Assembly: GCA_002700385.1 (NCBI GenBank)
Contig: PADC01000006.1
Location: 682,001-746,000, forward strand
DNA length: 64,000 nt
Reading direction: 5' to 3'
Origin: Cycloclasticus sp.
GTDB lineage: Bacteria > Pseudomonadota > Gammaproteobacteria > Methylococcales > Cycloclasticaceae
In this document: positions 63,026 through 64,000 of the stretch, one piece after another
How positions within the stretch are numbered: position 1 is the first letter of the stretch
How the letters are laid out: each line of letters begins with the position of its first letter
Translations under genes and position numbers: made by a program
Notes under the pieces: generated by a model
Told to the model about the DNA's origin: nothing
What the model saw: only the letters and a program-made list of their open reading frames with translations
Databases searched by the model: none

Positions 63026-64000
63026 TTAGAATTTGGCTTTTAAATCAATTTGCCAAGTATCTACATCTAAATCACCGTTCAAGTCGCCAACATCTGTTGC
63101 AAAGTATGTTGTTCCTACACTGAAGTTTTTATCGATTTTGTACGATAGTTTAAAGCGATGTCCATCAGCGTCGGTACGACCACCAGCAAAATCAGAATCG
63201 TTAAATGCGCCATTAACCGCATTCAATTCAGTTTCTCGGTAGTCATAGCTGGCTTTCCAAGAACCGACTTTAGTGCCAAGACCCAACAACCAAGCAGTAT
63301 CTTCACCATCATTGACACCATTTGCATCGTTATTAGTCGCATATTGCCCGTAAAGCTTGATAGGCAAGCCTAAATCAAATGTTGTTTCACCAAATATCTC
63401 AGATATAGAAAATTCAGTTGAATCGTTACCGCCACCTGATGTCATGCCGCCATTTTCATCTTCGTCGTATTCGTAAATACTAACCCCGAGTTTTGTTTTG
63501 CCCATTTTAGCCGCTAACTGGCCAAACTGAACTGTTCTGTCTTCGTCAAAACTAAAACCATCAATATCATTTAACACTAAGTGGCCTGCTGTACCAATCA
63601 GCTTAGCACCACCTAATTTTGTTGTGTAACGTAACGCCACACCCTCTGGGTTAACGTCTCCATCCCAAACCAAGCCACCGCTCACTTCCTGCCAGGGTTT
63701 TTTGAATTTACCACCCATCAATTCTAAGCCTTCAACTGGTGCCCAGTTGATGTAAGCTAAATCAAAATACACGGGATCATTTGAAAAATTATCGCCTAAT
63801 GTTTCATTAGTCGATGTTGCCCCACCGGCAGAAGCTAATCGGACACCCGCTTTAACATTGTCTGTCACATCAGCATAAACGCCTATCCTGGCGCGGTAAC
63901 GTTGACGATCTTCACCATCGCCTGAACCAACACCTGTATCCTCGGTTTGGTATTCCTGACGAACTCGTAAATCACCTTTAATCTTAATTTTCCCAGCCCA
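63026..64000 (-). CDS. Putative outer-membrane porin, partial (5' end beyond right edge)
   Basis: The track starts this gene at an internal GTG (63868), but the frame is open to base 64000 and reads 'KIKIKGDLRVRQEYQTED' upstream, so the real start lies outside the window. At least 324 residues are visible. The sequence has alternating beta-strand pattern, acidic loops and few cysteines, ends in phenylalanine ('QIDLKAKF'), a usual outer-membrane signature, and includes 'ARIGVYADVTDNVKAGVRLA' and 'PVYFDLAYINWAPVEGLELM', typical of the 'putative porin' family of marine gammaproteobacteria. Substrate is unknown. The terminator at 62971 ends the transcript. Confidence 0.82.
   Translation of the reverse strand, partial: WAGKIKIKGDLRVRQEYQTEDTGVGSGDGEDRQRYRARIGVYADVTDNVKAGVRLASAGGATSTNETLGDNFSNDPVYFDLAYINWAPVEGLELMGGKFKKPWQEVSGGLVWDGDVNPEGVALRYTTKLGGAKLIGTAGHLVLNDIDGFSFDEDRTVQFGQLAAKMGKTKLGVSIYEYDEDENGGMTSGGGNDSTEFSISEIFGETTFDLGLPIKLYGQYATNNDANGVNDGEDTAWLLGLGTKVGSWKASYDYRETELNAVNGAFNDSDFAGGRTDADGHRFKLSYKIDKNFSVGTTYFATDVGDLNGDLDVDTWQIDLKAKF

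Overview
The window is one chromosomal stretch of a gammaproteobacterium. The gene order pilB-pilC-pilD-coaE-zapD-yacG, mutT/thiE-argJ-secA and lpxC-ftsZ...mraZ is the conserved gammaproteobacterial arrangement. Base composition looks moderately AT-rich. A sodium-type flagellar motor, a PhoX-like protein, and a BphD-type meta-cleavage hydrolase beside the leu genes suggest a marine aromatic-degrading relative of Cycloclasticus; that genus name is inference only.

Layout. (1) 1-8016, minus strand: a surface-sugar island with a partial DapA/NanA-family aldolase (absent from the ORF track), a CMP-sugar synthetase, a TylF-like methyltransferase, a 752-residue CBS/NeuB/SAF/TIM-barrel fusion, a wrecked OafA-type acyltransferase, an SGNH-like protein, a PhyH-family dioxygenase and a Wzx-type flippase. 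Together they look able to make, activate, modify and export a nonulosonic-acid-containing glycan. (2) 8425-13877, plus strand: type IV pilus assembly genes pilBCD (no pilA in the window), coaE, zapD and yacG. (3) 13889-38957, mostly minus strand: mutT-thiE fusion, argJ, secA, an M23 peptidase, a divergent DUF721/DciA-like gene, then the complete division and cell-wall (dcw) cluster from mraZ to lpxC, tightly overlapped. A TTGACA/TATAGT promoter and 10-bp phased GG repeats (candidate MraZ operator) precede mraZ. (4) 39515-42793: a DUF711 protein, a decayed YoeB toxin and a secreted PhoX/DUF839 protein ending in a strong terminator.

(5) 43014-48803 is the accessory highlight: an array of nine integron gene cassettes separated by nine recognisable attC sites, with no integrase in the window (a CALIN-type array). 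For seven of the nine cassettes the first bases (GTTRRRY-type core) are the exact reverse complement of the R'' box of the cassette's own downstream attC, which fixes the boundaries. Cargo: SMI1/KNR4 (SUKH) protein, GFA-type zinc protein, secreted DM9/DUF3421 protein, membrane-anchored protein of unknown function, 351-residue unknown, DUF4019 protein, an apparently non-coding cassette, a glyoxalase-fold protein, and a reversed YefM/YoeB toxin-antitoxin pair.

(6) 48817-64000: small membrane/coiled-coil protein, tRNA-Met, ychF, leuB, ytoQ, a short CDF-type membrane protein, leuA-type synthase, leuD, leuC, BphD-like hydrolase, tRNA-Thr, the birA-coaX-SPOR group, a pomA-pomB-pilZ motor operon preceded by a FliA-like promoter, and a partial porin at the right edge. 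Many start codons were moved inward from the ORF track because the longer starts overlap upstream genes or lack ribosome-binding sites.
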